Assembly (NCBI RefSeq): GCF_007005445.1 | Contig: NZ_CP041387.1 | Location: forward strand, 2,666,001-2,730,000 | Length of the DNA: 64,000 nt | Reading direction: 5' to 3' | Source: Rhodopseudomonas palustris | GTDB lineage: Bacteria > Pseudomonadota > Alphaproteobacteria > Rhizobiales > Xanthobacteraceae | Shown here: positions 1-8,723 of the stretch, piece after piece | How the letters are laid out: the number at the start of each line of letters is the position of its first letter | How positions within the stretch are numbered: the stretch's first letter is position 1 | Notes under the pieces: model-generated | The model's input: only the letters and a program-made list of their open reading frames with translations | What the model was told of the DNA's origin: nothing | Databases searched by the model: none | Made by a program: the position numbers and the translations under genes

Positions 1-774
1 TTACAGACTGCCGCCGAACGCAGAAGCCAGATGACCGCCATGCTCGGCAACACGTCGCTGGACTGGCAATATTTCGATGCCCACACATCGTTGATGTGCC
101 CCGGCCTGCATTGCGACAACGCCGAGCTGCCACGACACTTCGGGCGCAAGCTCTCCCCTCCCGAGATTGCCGTCTGTTCGAGCCACGCCGCAATCCTCAG
201 CGACTTTGTCGACAGCAACCAGGCCGATTACATCCTGGTTCTCGAAGACGACGTCATCTTCGATACCGATTTTCCGCTCGACCGGTTCTGTGCTTTCTGC
301 GCCAGTAACGGCCTCGAATACGTCCGGCTGTTCGGCAAGCATTACGCCAAGGCCGTGCATCTCGGTTTCTTCTACGAGAGGTCGATCGTCCGCTTCACCA
401 CCAGCCCCGCCGGCACCCAAGCGTATCTGATGTCGCGCATGGCGGCCCGGCGCTTCCTTGAGAGTTACCGATCGATCCGAGCCACCATTGATCTGGCGAT
501 GGATTCGTTCTGGATCACGCGGCTACCGATCTATTCGATCTTCCCTTACCCGGTCATCGAACGGTTTTCGCCGACTTCGATCCCGATGCCTGCGGACACA
601 GTGGAAGTCCGGGGATTGGACCGTCTGGTCTGGCAAGGCGCTCGGGTCATCAACAAGGCTCGGAAGATTCGGACGAATGCCAGGCTTCGCAAGAGCGACG
701 AGAGTTTGCGGCAACGCCATTGGCAGTTTCGGCAGATCGGACGGACGGATTTGGAGAATTGCCGCGATCGATGA
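1..774 (+). CDS. Glycosyltransferase family 25 protein (5' end outside window)
   Basis: The frame is open to the first base, so the N-terminus lies outside the window; the visible start reads LQTAAERRSQM, which fits the beginning of a GT25 (LPS biosynthesis-type) domain just after its usual first strand. The acidic metal-binding motif LVLEDDVIF is visible, and a tail of basic residues ends the protein. GT25 enzymes transfer sugars from nucleotide donors in the cytoplasm. The next gene is a GT4 glycosyltransferase 29 bases downstream on the same strand, so both probably build the polysaccharide repeat unit of this locus. The donor and acceptor sugars cannot be read from sequence. Confidence 0.85.
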   Translation, partial: LQTAAERRSQMTAMLGNTSLDWQYFDAHTSLMCPGLHCDNAELPRHFGRKLSPPEIAVCSSHAAILSDFVDSNQADYILVLEDDVIFDTDFPLDRFCAFCASNGLEYVRLFGKHYAKAVHLGFFYERSIVRFTTSPAGTQAYLMSRMAARRFLESYRSIRATIDLAMDSFWITRLPIYSIFPYPVIERFSPTSIPMPADTVEVRGLDRLVWQGARVINKARKIRTNARLRKSDESLRQRHWQFRQIGRTDLENCRDR

Positions 775-803
775 TCCAGCCGCCCTAATTGGAGTGGACC
801 CCG

Positions 804-1922
804 TTGAAGGTCGCAATCGTACACTACTGGTTCGTCGGAATGCGCGGCGGCGAAAAGGTGATCGAGGCTCTCTGCGAACTATACCCGCAGGCCGATATCT
901 TCACGCACGTCTTCGTCCCCGACGCGGTGAGCGACAGAATCCGCAGCCATCGCGTGACGACGTCGTTCATCAATTCACTTCCCCGCGCCAGCTCGATGTA
1001 CAAATCGTACCTGCCGCTGATGCCATTGGCTCTCGAGCATCTCGATTTGAACGGTTACGACCTGATCATCAGCAGCGAATCCGGTCCCGCCAAGGGGATC
1101 GTCGCGCCGCCGAACGCACTGCACGTGTGTTATTGCCATACGCCGATGCGATACATCTGGAACATGTATCACGACTATCGCAACGGCGCCGGCCGGATCA
1201 CCAAGTTGCTGATGCCGCCCCTGGCTCACTATCTCCGGATGTGGGACGTTTCGACCGCAACTCGCGTCGACAGCTTTATCGCGAACTCGGCCACTGTCGC
1301 AGAGCGGATCCGGCGATATTATCGTCGAGAGTCCGTGGTCATTCACCCGCCCGTCGACACCGCGGCATTCGCACCGGTCCAGCCGTCGCAACTGGGTGAC
1401 TATTACCTGATGGCCGGCGAACTCGTCGCCTATAAGCGACCGGACTTGGCGGTCCACGCATTCAACCAGATCGGCCGCAAACTGGTCGTGATCGGCGGCG
1501 GAGAGATGCTCAACGAGTTGAAGCGGATCGCCGGACCGAACGTGACCATCATGGGATCACAGCCTTTCGACGTCTTGAGAGATCACTACACGCACTGCCG
1601 CGCGCTGATTTTCCCCGGCGAGGAAGATTTCGGCATGGTGCCGGTGGAAGCGATGGCCGCCGGGCGCCCGGTCATTGCGTTCGGAAAAGGGGGAGCAACC
1701 GAGACTGTCGTGCCGGGACTCTCCGGGGTGTTCTTTCAGTCACAGGAGGTCGACCAGATCCGATCGGCGATCCTTCAGCTCGATGGCATGGAGATCGACC
1801 CGGTCAGGATTTCCAATCATGCCTCTGGATTCGGCAGGGAGGCGTTCTTTGCCGGAATCCGCTCGCACATCGACCAGTTGTTCGCCGCAAAAGCCGAGGC
1901 AGCCAGCCGCACCGGAGGCTAG
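804..1922 (+). CDS. Glycosyltransferase family 4 protein
   Basis: A GT-B fold retaining glycosyltransferase. The N-terminus KVAIVHYWFVGMRGGEK is the usual Rossmann start with the glycine-rich acceptor loop. The C-terminal half has the E-x7-E donor-site motif around FPGEEDFGMVPVEAMAAG. I chose the TTG at 804 because GGAG at 791-794 sits 9 bases before it and the protein then begins exactly at the family's first strand; a TTG at 789 would add five residues but would overlap that Shine-Dalgarno. It follows the GT25 gene and ends 4 bases into the convergent phosphatase gene. Its role in exopolysaccharide repeat assembly is inferred from context. Confidence 0.88.
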   Translation: MKVAIVHYWFVGMRGGEKVIEALCELYPQADIFTHVFVPDAVSDRIRSHRVTTSFINSLPRASSMYKSYLPLMPLALEHLDLNGYDLIISSESGPAKGIVAPPNALHVCYCHTPMRYIWNMYHDYRNGAGRITKLLMPPLAHYLRMWDVSTATRVDSFIANSATVAERIRRYYRRESVVIHPPVDTAAFAPVQPSQLGDYYLMAGELVAYKRPDLAVHAFNQIGRKLVVIGGGEMLNELKRIAGPNVTIMGSQPFDVLRDHYTHCRALIFPGEEDFGMVPVEAMAAGRPVIAFGKGGATETVVPGLSGVFFQSQEVDQIRSAILQLDGMEIDPVRISNHASGFGREAFFAGIRSHIDQLFAAKAEAASRTGG

Positions 1923-2695
1923 CCCGTCGCCAACATCGAGAGGGTCTGGCGATCGACCACAAGGCACGTCAGGCGACCCGTGACGAAGGCGCCGGTATCG
2001 ATATTGATTCTGTTCGACCGAACGTCGATCCGCTGGACGGGCGTATGGCCGTGAACGATCAGCTTCTCGAAGTTCACCGCGGTGGACAGGAATTCATCGC
2101 GTATCCAGAGGAGATCACGTTCGTTTTGATCGGACAACGCGACCCCCGGCTTCACACCGGCATGGGCGAAGAAGACGTTGCCGCAAGAGAACGTGCTCTG
2201 CAGTCCGTTGAAAAATCGACGATGCGCCTCTGGAAGACTTTCCCGAAAGGCCGACTGCAACTCCGCGACACCCGACTCGGACAGAACCTTCTTCGGCTCT
2301 ATGCCGTAGGACACCAAGGTCTCGAGACCGCCCAGGCGCCGCATCCAGTTCTCGAAGACGGCCTGATCGGTCAGGCATTTGATCGCGACGGCCTCATGGT
2401 TGCCGCGGAGAAACACCAGCTCTCGTTCGCGCGACCTGCGGATGAGGCTATCGACGACATCCCGGGATTTCGGACCGCGATCGATGTAGTCGCCCAGAAA
2501 CACGCAGACGGAACGAACGACAGGCCGCTTGGCCAAGTCGTCGTCGATCAGCCGGAACAGCCGCTCCATCAGATCGGCCCGGCCGTGCACGTCACCGATC
2601 GCATAGATCCGCAATCCATCGGGCAGAAAGGGCAGCCAGCGCTCAAAGTTCGCTGAACCAATATTCTGTTCGGTTTTACCGCTCCATCTGCTCAC
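1919..2695 (-). CDS. Metallophosphoesterase (serine/threonine phosphatase or diadenosine tetraphosphatase type)
   Basis: All signature blocks of the calcineurin-like phosphoesterase family are present in order: GDVHG, GDYIDRG, GNHE and HGHTP. These bind two metal ions and hydrolyse phosphoesters. The arrangement matches PrpA/PrpB and ApaH-like enzymes, about 220-270 residues. The start is a GTG with weak ribosome-binding sequence. It lies antisense to the exopolysaccharide genes and overlaps the GT4 stop by 4 bases. Comparable phosphatases often sit in polysaccharide loci, where they could act on phosphotyrosine or phosphoserine proteins, but that substrate is only a guess here. Confidence 0.88.
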   Translation of the reverse strand: MSRWSGKTEQNIGSANFERWLPFLPDGLRIYAIGDVHGRADLMERLFRLIDDDLAKRPVVRSVCVFLGDYIDRGPKSRDVVDSLIRRSRERELVFLRGNHEAVAIKCLTDQAVFENWMRRLGGLETLVSYGIEPKKVLSESGVAELQSAFRESLPEAHRRFFNGLQSTFSCGNVFFAHAGVKPGVALSDQNERDLLWIRDEFLSTAVNFEKLIVHGHTPVQRIDVRSNRINIDTGAFVTGRLTCLVVDRQTLSMLATG

Positions 2696-2835
2696 GGCGC
2701 TTTAGCCTTTCGCCGACAGGCACCGATACTCAGATTCAACACGTCCTCCTGTTCGCCTCGTGTGACATACATGTCAACACGAAGGAAATTCCTTATCTTT
2801 CATAACCATACTGGGCTCGATCGCGAACCGCCTTG

Positions 2836-2849
2836 TTGATCACAATCAA
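2836..2849. promoter_or_regulatory. FNR/FixK-type box upstream of exopolysaccharide operon
   Basis: The 14 bases TTGATCACAATCAA match the FNR/FixK consensus TTGAT-N4-ATCAA without a mismatch. The site lies 95 bases before the ATG of the secreted protein at 2944 and about 140 bases from the start of the divergent phosphatase, so it could act on either promoter. The surrounding 250 bases are AT-rich compared with the coding DNA. A functional site would make this locus oxygen-responsive; position relative to a transcription start is unknown. Confidence 0.6.
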
Positions 2850-2943
2850 CTATAACGTCCGACCGTTGTTGAACCTACGCGTCGTTTAATGTATCTAAAA
2901 ACTACAAAATTTATATTCATAAACAGTACCTTGGAGTCGTCAG

Positions 2944-3582
2944 ATGGCGAGCGGGCTGGGTCGCATAGCGCTTTTAGCGGCTGTTACGTCCATTCCTTTC
3001 TATAGCTGGTCGGCAAACGCCGCCTGTATCAATCCGCCCCTCTCAGATCTGGCGATCGCACAGTTCAGAGCAAATCCGAAAGCGTTACTCAATCCCACGA
3101 CCGATGGTCGCGCGGTGGAAACGGCCGTTCGAGATCTGGTCGGGACAAACGCGACACTGGCCGCGGACATCGTGAAGTTAGCAGCGGGTGCACCGTCGCG
3201 GCTCAAGACGGCGATCGCGGCCGGTCTGGCACAGGCGGCCACCGCTTGCACGACGATCGACGCTCAAGCCGCGATGCTGATCCAGCAAGCCGTCGCCGCG
3301 CTCCCGGATGGTGAATTCCAGGCGACGTTCGCGGCGATCGCTGGTGATCTTTCGACCGCGGCCACAGCCGCTGCGGCCACCTCCGCGAGCAGCTCGACGG
3401 GAAGCGTCATCGTCAACAACCCGAACCGTTCGGGGCGCGCGACGCTGAACCCCGGCGGCGGCGGCGGGGTTACTCTCCTCACGCAGATTACATCCGGCGG
3501 CCGCGCCATCGTCGCCGTCGAAGAAACCGCGAGCGACCCAAAATCAGTTACTGCCGGCGGGTCCGTCAGCGCCACGCGCTGA
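2944..3582 (+). CDS. Secreted Ala/Gly-rich protein of unknown function heading the polysaccharide operon
   Basis: I do not recognise this 212-residue protein. It has a signal peptide ending near the ANA site at residues 25-27 (MASGLGRIALLAAVTS start), one cysteine just after it and another near residue 100. A central alanine-rich helical part follows, then a low-complexity C-terminus with a run of five glycines (NPGGGGGVTL). GGAG at 2933-2936 supports the ATG. It precedes the Wzc-type kinase by 58 bases on the same strand, downstream of the FNR-like box. A periplasmic or outer-surface role in polysaccharide export is possible; nothing in the sequence shows an enzymatic motif. Confidence 0.8.
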   Translation: MASGLGRIALLAAVTSIPFYSWSANAACINPPLSDLAIAQFRANPKALLNPTTDGRAVETAVRDLVGTNATLAADIVKLAAGAPSRLKTAIAAGLAQAATACTTIDAQAAMLIQQAVAALPDGEFQATFAAIAGDLSTAATAAAATSASSSTGSVIVNNPNRSGRATLNPGGGGGVTLLTQITSGGRAIVAVEETASDPKSVTAGGSVSATR

Positions 3583-3640
3583 GCCCCGCCTGTCAGGTGC
3601 ATTCTCCGTGTCAACGCCGATGACGGTTTAGGACTGCCGT

Positions 3641-5989
3641 ATGAACTTCGCCGGTCAGCCTCTGCAAGACGGTAGCCTGCCTCGTATCGGCACCGGCAAG
3701 GACGCGCTCTCCCTGCTGGATGTCAGCGATTTCGTCGCCCGACACTGGCGTTTCATCGGTCTGGTGACGGTGTTCGTGATCGCGCTTGCGCTCGCCTATT
3801 TGGCGGTCGCGCCGTCCAGATACACCGCCCAGACCGACATGATCATCGACACCAAACGGGTCACCTGGACTCAGTCGGAGTTCGCGACCGAGAACCGGAT
3901 GGTCGAGGACGCGTCGGTCGAGAGCGAGATCGAAACGACGAAATCGGAGAAGGTCGCCCTGCAGGTCATTCGGAAGCTCCGCTTGACCGAGGATCCGGAA
4001 TTCATCGGATCCGGGACCGGACTTCGCAACCGGCTTTACGAGCTTCTGAACCTCGATCCGCCGATTTCGCCCCAGGTCACGCCCAGTCAACTCGAAGCAC
4101 GCGCGCTGAGCCGGGTGAAGGACAACCTCAAGGTGATCCGGCTCGGGCGATCCTACATCGAGCAGATCTCGTTCACGTCGCTGGTCCCGGAGAAAGCGGC
4201 GACGATCGCCAACGCCTTTGCGGACGCCTACATCGAGGATCAGATCCAGGCGAAATTCGAGGCGACCCGACGCGCGAGCGAGTGGCTGCAGCAGAGGATC
4301 GGAGAACTGCGCCAGCAGGCCAGCGACGCCTATCGGGCGGTGCAGGACTTCAAGTCGACCAACTCCATCATCGTGAACGGCGACGGCAAGCTCGCAAGCG
4401 ACCTGGAGCTCGATCAGCTCGGAATCTCGCTGGCAAAGGCCCGCGCCGAAACCAGCCAAGCCAGAGCCAAGCTCGAACGGATCACCCGGGTTCTCGAACT
4501 GCGCCAACAGAAGGGAAGCACCGAGATTCCCGATCCGGTCGTCACCGACGCGCTCAGCAACCCGGTCATCACGCGGCTGCGTCAGCAATATCTCGACAAC
4601 CAGAGCAAGGAAGCCGAATGGAGCTCGCGCTACGGGCCTGATCATCAGGCCGCACGCAATCTCCGATCGGAGATGGCCAACGTTCGGCAGGCGATCTGGG
4701 ACGAAGTCAGCCGAATCGCCGAGAGTTACCAAAGCGAAGTCCAGATCGCGAAGACGCAGGAAGAGTCGATCGACAAGCGGATGATCGAGGTCTTTCAATC
4801 GTCGACCGGGACACGCCAGGCACAGGTGCATCTCAAGGAGCTCGAAACCGCGGCCACCACCTACCGCGGCATCTACGAGACCTTCCTGACCCGCTTCACC
4901 CAATCGGTTCAGCAGCAATCGTTCCCGTCGACCGAGGCACGCGTCGTCACGCTGGCTTCGCCGCCGCTCGTCCGCAGTTCGCCGAAGACCAACTTGACCC
5001 TCGCCCTCGCCACCGTGTCGGGCTTGGCGTTGGGCATCCTCGCCGCCTTCGCGCGAGATCGGATGAGCCGCCGGATCCACACCCGCGCTCAACTCGAGAC
5101 GATCCTGGGCACCAGTTGCCTTGCGATCATCCCGTCCTTCGAAGATCCGGCGCTCGCTTCCCAGACCGCCACCGGCTCGTCCCGGCTCTCCCGTATGGCG
5201 AGACATCTCGTGCGCAAGCGAGATCCCGCATCCGGTCAGCCTCGTGCGAAAAGCTCGGCAAACTCCGCCGCCTTCGAGAAAATCAACGACGTCGCGCCGT
5301 TCTCGGCCACCGCCGAAGCCCTCCGCCATATCAAGGTTGCGATCGACCTGAGCCCCGGCGGCGGACGCGTGATCGGCATCGTGTCCGCCCGCCCCGGCGA
5401 GGGCAAGACGACCATCTGCGCGAGCTTCGCGGCATTTTTGTCCAAGAGCGGCGCGCGAACCCTGCTGATCGACGGAGATCTACGGAATCCGTCGCTGAGC
5501 AGGACGCTCGGGTACAAGAACAAGCGCGGACTTCTCGAGCTCGTCGCAGATCAGCTTCAATTGAGCGATCTGGTCGTTACCGACCCGGTTTACAAATTCG
5601 ACTTTCTACCGTCGGCCACCGAAATGAAGCCGATCAACAGCGCGGACGTGCTCACCTCCCCCTCCGTGAAGCGGATGTTGAAGTCGGCAGCAGGCAATTA
5701 CGAATACATCATTGTCGATCTCCCCCCCATTCTTCCGGTGGTGGACGTGAAGGCCGCCGCACACCTGTTCGACGCGTTCATCCTGGTTGTCGAATGGGGG
5801 GCGACCATGAGCGACGAAGTCCGCAGCGCGGTCGGCGTCTCCCGTTCCCTGTCGGAGCGACTGCTGGGAGCGGTCCTCAACAAGACCGACGAAGACGTCA
5901 TGCGCCGCCTCGAGGGCTACTCGTATCGCAGTCACAATTATTACTACTACGGTGCCCCCAAGCACGAAAACGATCAGACAGCAAGCTGA
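3641..5989 (+). CDS. Polysaccharide co-polymerase / tyrosine autokinase (Wzc/ExoP type)
   Basis: A 782-residue fusion of a Wzz chain-length domain and a BY-kinase. A membrane segment lies near residues 38-56, followed by a long periplasmic coiled-coil part and a second membrane segment near 450-472. The cytoplasmic kinase has Walker A (RPGEGKTT, near 583-590), Walker A' (LLIDGDLRNPS) and Walker B (YIIVDLPP). The C-terminal tyrosine cluster YSYRSHNYYYYG is the expected autophosphorylation tail. Such proteins control polymer length and gate export through a Wza-type channel, which is encoded leftward at 10927-12147. The gene overlaps the next one by a single base (TGATG), so translation is probably coupled. 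Confidence 0.95.
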   Translation: MNFAGQPLQDGSLPRIGTGKDALSLLDVSDFVARHWRFIGLVTVFVIALALAYLAVAPSRYTAQTDMIIDTKRVTWTQSEFATENRMVEDASVESEIETTKSEKVALQVIRKLRLTEDPEFIGSGTGLRNRLYELLNLDPPISPQVTPSQLEARALSRVKDNLKVIRLGRSYIEQISFTSLVPEKAATIANAFADAYIEDQIQAKFEATRRASEWLQQRIGELRQQASDAYRAVQDFKSTNSIIVNGDGKLASDLELDQLGISLAKARAETSQARAKLERITRVLELRQQKGSTEIPDPVVTDALSNPVITRLRQQYLDNQSKEAEWSSRYGPDHQAARNLRSEMANVRQAIWDEVSRIAESYQSEVQIAKTQEESIDKRMIEVFQSSTGTRQAQVHLKELETAATTYRGIYETFLTRFTQSVQQQSFPSTEARVVTLASPPLVRSSPKTNLTLALATVSGLALGILAAFARDRMSRRIHTRAQLETILGTSCLAIIPSFEDPALASQTATGSSRLSRMARHLVRKRDPASGQPRAKSSANSAAFEKINDVAPFSATAEALRHIKVAIDLSPGGGRVIGIVSARPGEGKTTICASFAAFLSKSGARTLLIDGDLRNPSLSRTLGYKNKRGLLELVADQLQLSDLVVTDPVYKFDFLPSATEMKPINSADVLTSPSVKRMLKSAAGNYEYIIVDLPPILPVVDVKAAAHLFDAFILVVEWGATMSDEVRSAVGVSRSLSERLLGAVLNKTDEDVMRRLEGYSYRSHNYYYYGAPKHENDQTAS

Positions 5990-6702
5990 TGCCTCTGGAC
6001 GCTCGTCGGCTGACGACGATCAAGTTCGTATCCTCTGCGATTGGCGTGATCGGTCTCGTCTGGGCGATGGCGACGTTTCACCGCGCGATGGCGATCGATC
6101 GCTTCGAGGAATTCACCGACCATCTTCTGCGCTTCGAGACGTTCGACGGCACCGTCAGCTCGACGGCTCTGAAGAGCCGATCGGCCCATGCACTCGATGC
6201 CTGCGACACCCGCGCGCAGCGAGCGCTGATCATGCTCGAGATCCCACTCGCCGACGCGGCGCTCAGGACCGGGGCGACGCGCGAATTCGACACGAGGAGC
6301 GCAGACCTCAGAACCCGCGCCTACCAGATACTCTCCTGCGCTCCGACCGAGTCTTTTGCCTGGCTGGTTCTGTTTGGGCTTGCGGTACAGGATGGGCGGC
6401 TCGACCCCGGCGCTTTCGACTTGCTCGATCGCTCGTACGACACGTCTCCGCGAGAAGCCTGGCTCGCCGTTCGAAGGATCGCGATTGCAGCCCCCGTCGC
6501 CTCACTCGCACCGGAAGCAACACGCAGCAAGATCGCTTCCGAATTCCGCCGACTTCTGCTGGACGGATACGTTGAGTTGCCGGCGCAATCCTATGCGAGA
6601 TCTCACCAGGGCGTGAGAGAGCTTCTGGACGCCGAGATCCAGCAGCTCGACGTCCGCACTCAATCGCGCTTCAAGGCCGCGGTCGCCAAGCTCCTGCGTT
6701 GA
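5989..6702 (+). CDS. Membrane-anchored protein of unknown function in the polysaccharide operon
   Basis: The ATG at 5989 shares its A with the TGA of the kinase gene, a strong sign of translational coupling. The 237-residue product has one N-terminal hydrophobic segment (IKFVSSAIGVIGLVWAMA), then a mostly helical soluble part with two cysteines that looks tetratricopeptide-like in composition. I recognise no named domain. Its place directly behind the Wzc-type kinase suggests a helper in polymer assembly or export in the periplasm. Confidence 0.82.
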   Translation: MPLDARRLTTIKFVSSAIGVIGLVWAMATFHRAMAIDRFEEFTDHLLRFETFDGTVSSTALKSRSAHALDACDTRAQRALIMLEIPLADAALRTGATREFDTRSADLRTRAYQILSCAPTESFAWLVLFGLAVQDGRLDPGAFDLLDRSYDTSPREAWLAVRRIAIAAPVASLAPEATRSKIASEFRRLLLDGYVELPAQSYARSHQGVRELLDAEIQQLDVRTQSRFKAAVAKLLR

Positions 6703-7344
6703 GCACCGCTACGACGCGGCAGCAGAAGCATCGAGAGCAGACCTCGTGCAGGCGACGCGAGATCGTCCCCGATCGGGGCGACGGCTTTCCAGCGTCGCAT
6801 GGCGCGTACACCGGACGGCTGCTCGTCGCCTCTCCCAGGACAGCACGACTGCGATCGCGTTCACGAAACGACGGCCGATTCCCCGCAGCGAGCTACACAA
6901 GGACGGCGCGCGGCTGTTACTTAGCTCCCTCCCCGACGCCGCGCCGCGAGGCTCGAATCGACAATCGTTCGGAGCGCGGCCGCAAAGCCCGCGACGACTC
7001 GGAAATCCGTCAGAACACTGACTTGCGTCGCGCACCTCTTTCGTGTCGCACGACCACGTCACGAATTCACGCGACATCCGCGTAATGCCTGCGCCAGAGC
7101 CACTTCTGTGACGAGCAGAAAATCCGACGACGCCCGAAACGTCTTTGCGGGAGCAACCCAAGAAATCACCGGCGCGATTTGTTGCTCTATATGTCAACGG
7201 CGCGATTTATCTTAACGCGAACTTGCACGCGCAATGGTGCGATCAACAGTTTATTCACCAACCGCAATTTGATAGACATTCAATTCAATAACGCTTTGAG
7301 CGACAGTTCATCTGGACATCTACGGGCAGCCTGAGAGTGCGACG
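6703..7344. other. 642-base gap inside the polysaccharide gene row; no convincing gene
   Basis: Open frames here encode arginine-rich products with no hydrophobic or domain character, so I see no gene. The last 150 bases (about 7190-7340) turn AT-rich and probably hold a promoter for the ExoY-type gene at 7345. An FNR-like near-match (TTGAT...TTCAA at about 7270) has one base too many between half-sites. Confidence 0.5.
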
Positions 7345-8019
7345 ATGGATGGATTGCTGAGAACCGATACCGAGATCGATCTGGCCGACAGGAGTCGACC
7401 GACTCCCGTCGGATGCACGTCGAAGAGAGCCCTCGACCTTCTGTTGGCGCTTTCGGGCTTGGTGATTTTGGCTCCGCTGTTACTTCTGTGCTACCTCGCG
7501 ACGATGATCGCGTCTCCCGGGCCGGCGATGTTTCGCCACAGGCGGGTCGGTTTCAACGGACAGACATTTGATTGCCTCAAATTTCGGACGATGGCCGTCG
7601 ACGCCAACGAGCGGCTTCAACGATTGCTGGAGAGCGACCCGGAGGCCGCCGAGGAATGGAGGCAGACTCAGAAGCTGCGTCGCGACCCGCGCGTGACACT
7701 GGTCGGAGCGGCGCTCCGGAAGTCCAGCCTGGATGAACTCCCTCAGCTCATCAACGTGCTGAAAGGCGAAATGAGCATCGTCGGGCCCCGTCCCGTCACT
7801 GCCGAAGAGCTCAGCCGTTACGGACACTGCGCGGCTGAATATCTGGCATGTCGTCCGGGCCTGACGGGACTTTGGCAAGTCAGCGGCCGCAACACCACGA
7901 CGTATGACCGTCGCGTGGCGCTCGACTCGTACTATGCGAACAACTGGTCCCACCGCCTCGACTTGCGGATCATCCTGGTGACCATACCGACACTCCTCAC
8001 CGCATACGGCGCGTATTGA
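7345..8019 (+). CDS. Undecaprenyl-phosphate sugar phosphotransferase (ExoY/WcaJ-type priming transferase)
   Basis: A bacterial sugar transferase of 224 residues, the short ExoY form. One hydrophobic segment (LLLALSGLVILAPLLLL, about residues 33-50) precedes the catalytic part. Family blocks are intact: KFRTM, RKSSLDELPQLINVLKGEMS, VGPRP and the RPGLTGLWQVSGR stretch. It transfers a sugar-1-phosphate from a nucleotide sugar to undecaprenyl phosphate on the inner membrane, the first step of repeat-unit assembly. GAGAG lies 7 bases before the ATG. It fits the Wzc, Wzy and Wza genes around it. Confidence 0.93.
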   Translation: MDGLLRTDTEIDLADRSRPTPVGCTSKRALDLLLALSGLVILAPLLLLCYLATMIASPGPAMFRHRRVGFNGQTFDCLKFRTMAVDANERLQRLLESDPEAAEEWRQTQKLRRDPRVTLVGAALRKSSLDELPQLINVLKGEMSIVGPRPVTAEELSRYGHCAAEYLACRPGLTGLWQVSGRNTTTYDRRVALDSYYANNWSHRLDLRIILVTIPTLLTAYGAY

Positions 8020-8113
8020 ACCGACGGCGGCGAGGCGTCCTGCGTCATGAACCCGGTGCGCAACTTGAACGACAAAGGGTCAACCCAACAGTCAACTCGC
8101 CGAGAACCACGAC

Positions 8114-8278
8114 GTGAGCACCGATCTGATCACCCATGCAAAGCGGAAGAGCGTGTTCAGGGCTCTGGTCGCGCTCAACGCAGCCACCTTGTTGGCGTGG
8201 ATGGGACTGCTGGTCATCGGCCTGGGGTTCTGGCTGCAAAACATCGCCACGGCCGTTTGGGTTTTCATGTTCGACTAG
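8114..8278 (+). CDS. Small membrane protein (54 aa) between exoY-type and proteinase genes
   Basis: A short GTG-initiated frame encodes 54 residues: a basic, polar start (STDLITHAKRKSVFRAL) and then a long hydrophobic stretch (LLAWMGLLVIGLGFWL) with a short C-terminus ending in FMFD. In-frame stops at 8048 and 8063 exclude any longer N-terminus. The Shine-Dalgarno is weak, which lowers confidence, but composition and frame are those of a single-pass inner-membrane protein, and it lies in step with the operon 94 bases after the ExoY-type gene. Unknown function. Confidence 0.55.
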   Translation: MSTDLITHAKRKSVFRALVALNAATLLAWMGLLVIGLGFWLQNIATAVWVFMFD

Positions 8279-8723
8279 GCGACGCTCTCTGAATGCCGAT
8301 CGTCGGTGCTTGCAGCACGCATCGCCGGACCGGCGCGCCGAGATCGAGCGGGTCCGGTAGCGGCCCGAATGTTCGCGGATAGCAGCGGCGCCTGGGCTGG
8401 CTCGGCTTCGCCGCCCAACTTCCGGGGGCATCTCAGCTCCGGCCGGATAACGCCCCGGCGCACGCGGCACAGCAGACGTCTCACGCAGAACGGGAGCCTG
8501 TCTGGCCACGACGGGTTTCATGAACGAGATCGGCGAACCGTCCCATTGACCTCCAGGCCGGTTGCCAGCAGGCTGGTGTCTAACCGGCCTGTTCTGGCAG
8601 CAGCACAAGCCCAGTCCGGGCCGCACTGATCGTTAACCTCAATCGGTAGCCGTTCGTTTACTCCACCGATGCATGCTCTGGAGCAGTCGTTCACGTAGAA
8701 CATTCCACAATCAGTAGCTGTCG
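8279..8723. other. Gap of 445 bases without a recognisable gene
   Basis: No frame here has domain character or a good ribosome-binding site. The last part (8630-8720) holds GTTAAC-type AT-rich stretches that may be the promoter of the proteinase gene at 8724. Confidence 0.45.

Noticed and set aside
3611..5329. Open frame on the minus strand opposite the tyrosine kinase
   Set aside because: Shadow frame; the kinase motifs on the plus strand are decisive.
7268..7290. FNR-like sequence TTGATAGACATTCAA before the ExoY-type gene
   Set aside because: Half-sites are one base too far apart for the FNR/FixK consensus.
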